Part shown: positions 62,416 to 64,000 of the stretch, piece after piece | Layout: the number at the start of each line of letters is the position of its first letter | Numbering within the stretch: position 1 is the first letter of the stretch | From: an uncultured Francisellaceae bacterium | Lineage (GTDB): Bacteria; Pseudomonadota; Gammaproteobacteria; UBA6186; Azoamicaceae | NCBI GenBank assembly: GCA_945956915.1 | Contig: CAMFJH010000001.1 | Location: 1 to 64,000 of the forward strand | Length of the DNA: 64,000 nucleotides | Direction of reading: 5' to 3' | Notes under the pieces: generated by a model | What the model was told of the DNA's origin: nothing | Database searches by the model: none | Seen by the model: the letters and a program-made list of their open reading frames with translations, nothing else | Program-made: the position numbers and the translations under genes

Positions 62416-64000
62416 ATGCCAGCAATTTATGAAAAGAAAGTAAGCGAAGAAGAATTACAAGCTGCTTCACGTAAGAGAAAATTTGGTACAAATTTAGTAG
62501 GAATAAAATTTTTAGATGATTCAGCCGTTATTGGTTCTAAAGGAGCCAAATATGAATCTCCCATTGAAGGTGAAACAAGAAAACGTGCTACATGGTTAGC
62601 AAAGGATTTAATAAGCGTGCATTTACCCAGCGGTGGTAATAAAGCATTTGAAGCAATGCCTCCAATTTTAGAAGGTGCAAAGGAGCGAATTTCTGCATTA
62701 AAAGCAGAAGGTAAAACTTTAAAAATGCAAGGTGATTTTAATATCAACTTTATTGAAACAAAAGAAAATGAAAAAAAAGAAAAAGTTCCATTTTTGGGGC
62801 TTGACAAACTTGTTGAAATTTATGCAAAAGCGGGCCTTAGAGTCAAATCTATCACTGCTCCAACGTATGTAACCGGTAAAGAGCGTGGTCTGATCCATAT
62901 TAACCCACAATGGACAAAAGTAAATAGCAGAGACGTAGCTATAAAAGATGTATGTTTCGAATTGGAAGAAGATAGTACGTTAATAAATTTTACAGCGGAT
63001 CAGATGAAGGACTATGTTGCTTCCGCTACAAAACAGATTAAAGAGGAATTTAAAGCTCTAGAAAATAAAAAAGTATTGCTTTTCCCACAAGATATTGCTA
63101 CTGATCACGCATTAGTAGGAACAGATGATGAAGATGGGTACGATCTGACTTGTAATATTCTTGAATCTAGAATTAAAAAAAATGATTTGTATGATATTAA
63201 GAATGAAGATCTTGTAAGTGCAGCCTCTAATGCCCTGGGTAATTTTCAAGTTAAATTATTAGCTAAAATGCTTTTTTCCGAGGAAGAACTCGATAATCTA
63301 TTCGCTGACTTTGGTCTTAAAAATAAATTTGATGCAATTGACTTCAATGCAAAAGGCCCAGCTATTAAAGGTGATGAAGCGATTGAAGTTTCAGGTGTTG
63401 AACTTAGGAAAAAATTAGAAGAAGCCATTAAAAAAAAATGGGTTGATTTAAAGTTATACACTAAAAAAGGGGCTAATGCGCATACATCTGAGCAAGTTAC
63501 TCAAGTTAAAGAATTTGCACAAGCTTATTACAGAGATGTTTATGCAAGTGCTGAATTTGCTGCTTACAACGCATTTCTATTGCCTGAAAGAAAATATAAT
63601 GAGGATAAAATAGAAGAAGTAATTCAGGCCAACGTTACGGGTGGTCATTTAGTTGCTGAAGCTGATGCAAAATGGGCGAAGGAGGAAGAAGAAAAATTGC
63701 GTACAGAGATAGCAGAAGCTAAAAATACCAAGGATAAAGCTGGTAAAGAGAAAGATCTTGAAGCAGTACGTGCAGCGGGTAAAGGTAACAGAGAAGCTTA
63801 TATTGTAGATTATATTGATAATCCTGGTAAGCTTATCAATTATATGATGAGTGGTAAGGGAATAGATCCAAGCTGTAAAAAAACTACCAGTGCTGATGAC
63901 TTCACCCTTTCATTGAGTTATCAAGCAAATGGTGGATTCCCAGAGCAGCCTTATATGACCTCTGAAGCGATTGATATTGCGCAAGCAAGACATTTCTTTA
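62416..64000 (+). CDS. Large hypothetical protein, truncated by the window end; candidate effector
   Basis: A frame open for at least 528 codons, starting at ATG 62416 seven bases after GGAG (62405-62408), and still open at base 64000. It is soluble, highly charged and Lys/Glu-rich with no signal peptide or membrane segment. A coiled-coil-like stretch (KWAKEEEEKLRTEIAEAKN) lies near residues 415-435. No family is recognised. Its size, composition and position beside the Dot/Icm locus make a secreted substrate possible. Confidence 0.75.
   Translation, partial: MPAIYEKKVSEEELQAASRKRKFGTNLVGIKFLDDSAVIGSKGAKYESPIEGETRKRATWLAKDLISVHLPSGGNKAFEAMPPILEGAKERISALKAEGKTLKMQGDFNINFIETKENEKKEKVPFLGLDKLVEIYAKAGLRVKSITAPTYVTGKERGLIHINPQWTKVNSRDVAIKDVCFELEEDSTLINFTADQMKDYVASATKQIKEEFKALENKKVLLFPQDIATDHALVGTDDEDGYDLTCNILESRIKKNDLYDIKNEDLVSAASNALGNFQVKLLAKMLFSEEELDNLFADFGLKNKFDAIDFNAKGPAIKGDEAIEVSGVELRKKLEEAIKKKWVDLKLYTKKGANAHTSEQVTQVKEFAQAYYRDVYASAEFAAYNAFLLPERKYNEDKIEEVIQANVTGGHLVAEADAKWAKEEEEKLRTEIAEAKNTKDKAGKEKDLEAVRAAGKGNREAYIVDYIDNPGKLINYMMSGKGIDPSCKKTTSADDFTLSLSYQANGGFPEQPYMTSEAIDIAQARHFF

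Noticed and set aside
1..64000. CRISPR arrays, rRNA genes, complete insertion sequences or integrases.
   Set aside because: No regularly spaced repeat-spacer structure, rRNA sequence, transposase or integrase gene was found on reading the window.

Overview
The window is low-GC DNA from a gammaproteobacterium that carries a Dot/Icm (type IVB) secretion system. A Legionellales-like, host-associated lineage (Coxiella, Legionella, Berkiella and relatives) is the best guess. The evidence is the near-complete Dot/Icm locus at 43378-60296, gammaproteobacterial neighbourhoods (sfsA-dksA, tyrS-M23 peptidase-anmK-erpA, uvrA-MFS-ssb, rplM-rpsI) and candidate effectors. The species cannot be named from the sequence.

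Layout. 1-1650: an unknown gene with a conflicted start, a degenerate stretch, then a clear sigma70 promoter with MraZ-type TGGG repeats. 1650-11401: the first half of the division and cell-wall (dcw) cluster, mraZ-rsmH-ftsL-ftsI-murE-murF-mraY-murD-ftsW, nearly all overlapping. It stops at ftsW instead of going on to murG and is followed by a decayed reading frame. 12152-24185: housekeeping genes (fabV, pgi, nudC, dksA, sfsA, hemL, rubredoxin, hemJ, erpA) around a block of small envelope and secreted proteins: a 17-cysteine protein, four lipoproteins and a His/Gly/Tyr-rich protein. 24261-29366: anmK, an M23 peptidase, tyrS and an MFS transporter. 29435-42766: ATPase genes with private upstream palindromes, PRC-barrel and duplicated BON stress-type proteins, a hydrolase, a protein with three ubiquitin-interacting-motif-like segments, class I aldolase, a uvrA lacking its insertion domain, an MFS transporter, ssb and trhO. 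42813-43375: a YefM-YoeB-type toxin-antitoxin pair.

43378-60296: the Dot/Icm locus. On the minus strand, read from right to left, it runs dotD-dotC-dotB-icmT-dotJ, then (after an inserted plus-strand block) dotI-dotH-dotG-dotF-dotE-dotP-dotN. This is the order of the IncI plasmid R64 tra operon rather than the split order of Legionella. The inserted block holds two extra DotI-like genes and an ATPase-nuclease-like gene with nested inverted repeats. On the plus strand icmS-dotM-dotL encode the coupling complex. Two perfect palindromes sit in the divergent promoter between dotD and icmS. icmQ, icmR, icmW, icmF, icmH, icmV, icmX, dotA, dotO and dotK are not in the window. 60363-64000: an HU protein with a histone-like tail, rplM-rpsI, tRNA-Gln(CUG) and the start of a large unknown protein that runs off the end.

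Most notable: three unrelated-position ATPases, each with its own palindrome cluster directly upstream; a bacterial protein with three UIM-like motifs next to a secretion system that delivers proteins into eukaryotic cells; and a DotG whose repeat region is 21 exact-length 11-residue units.
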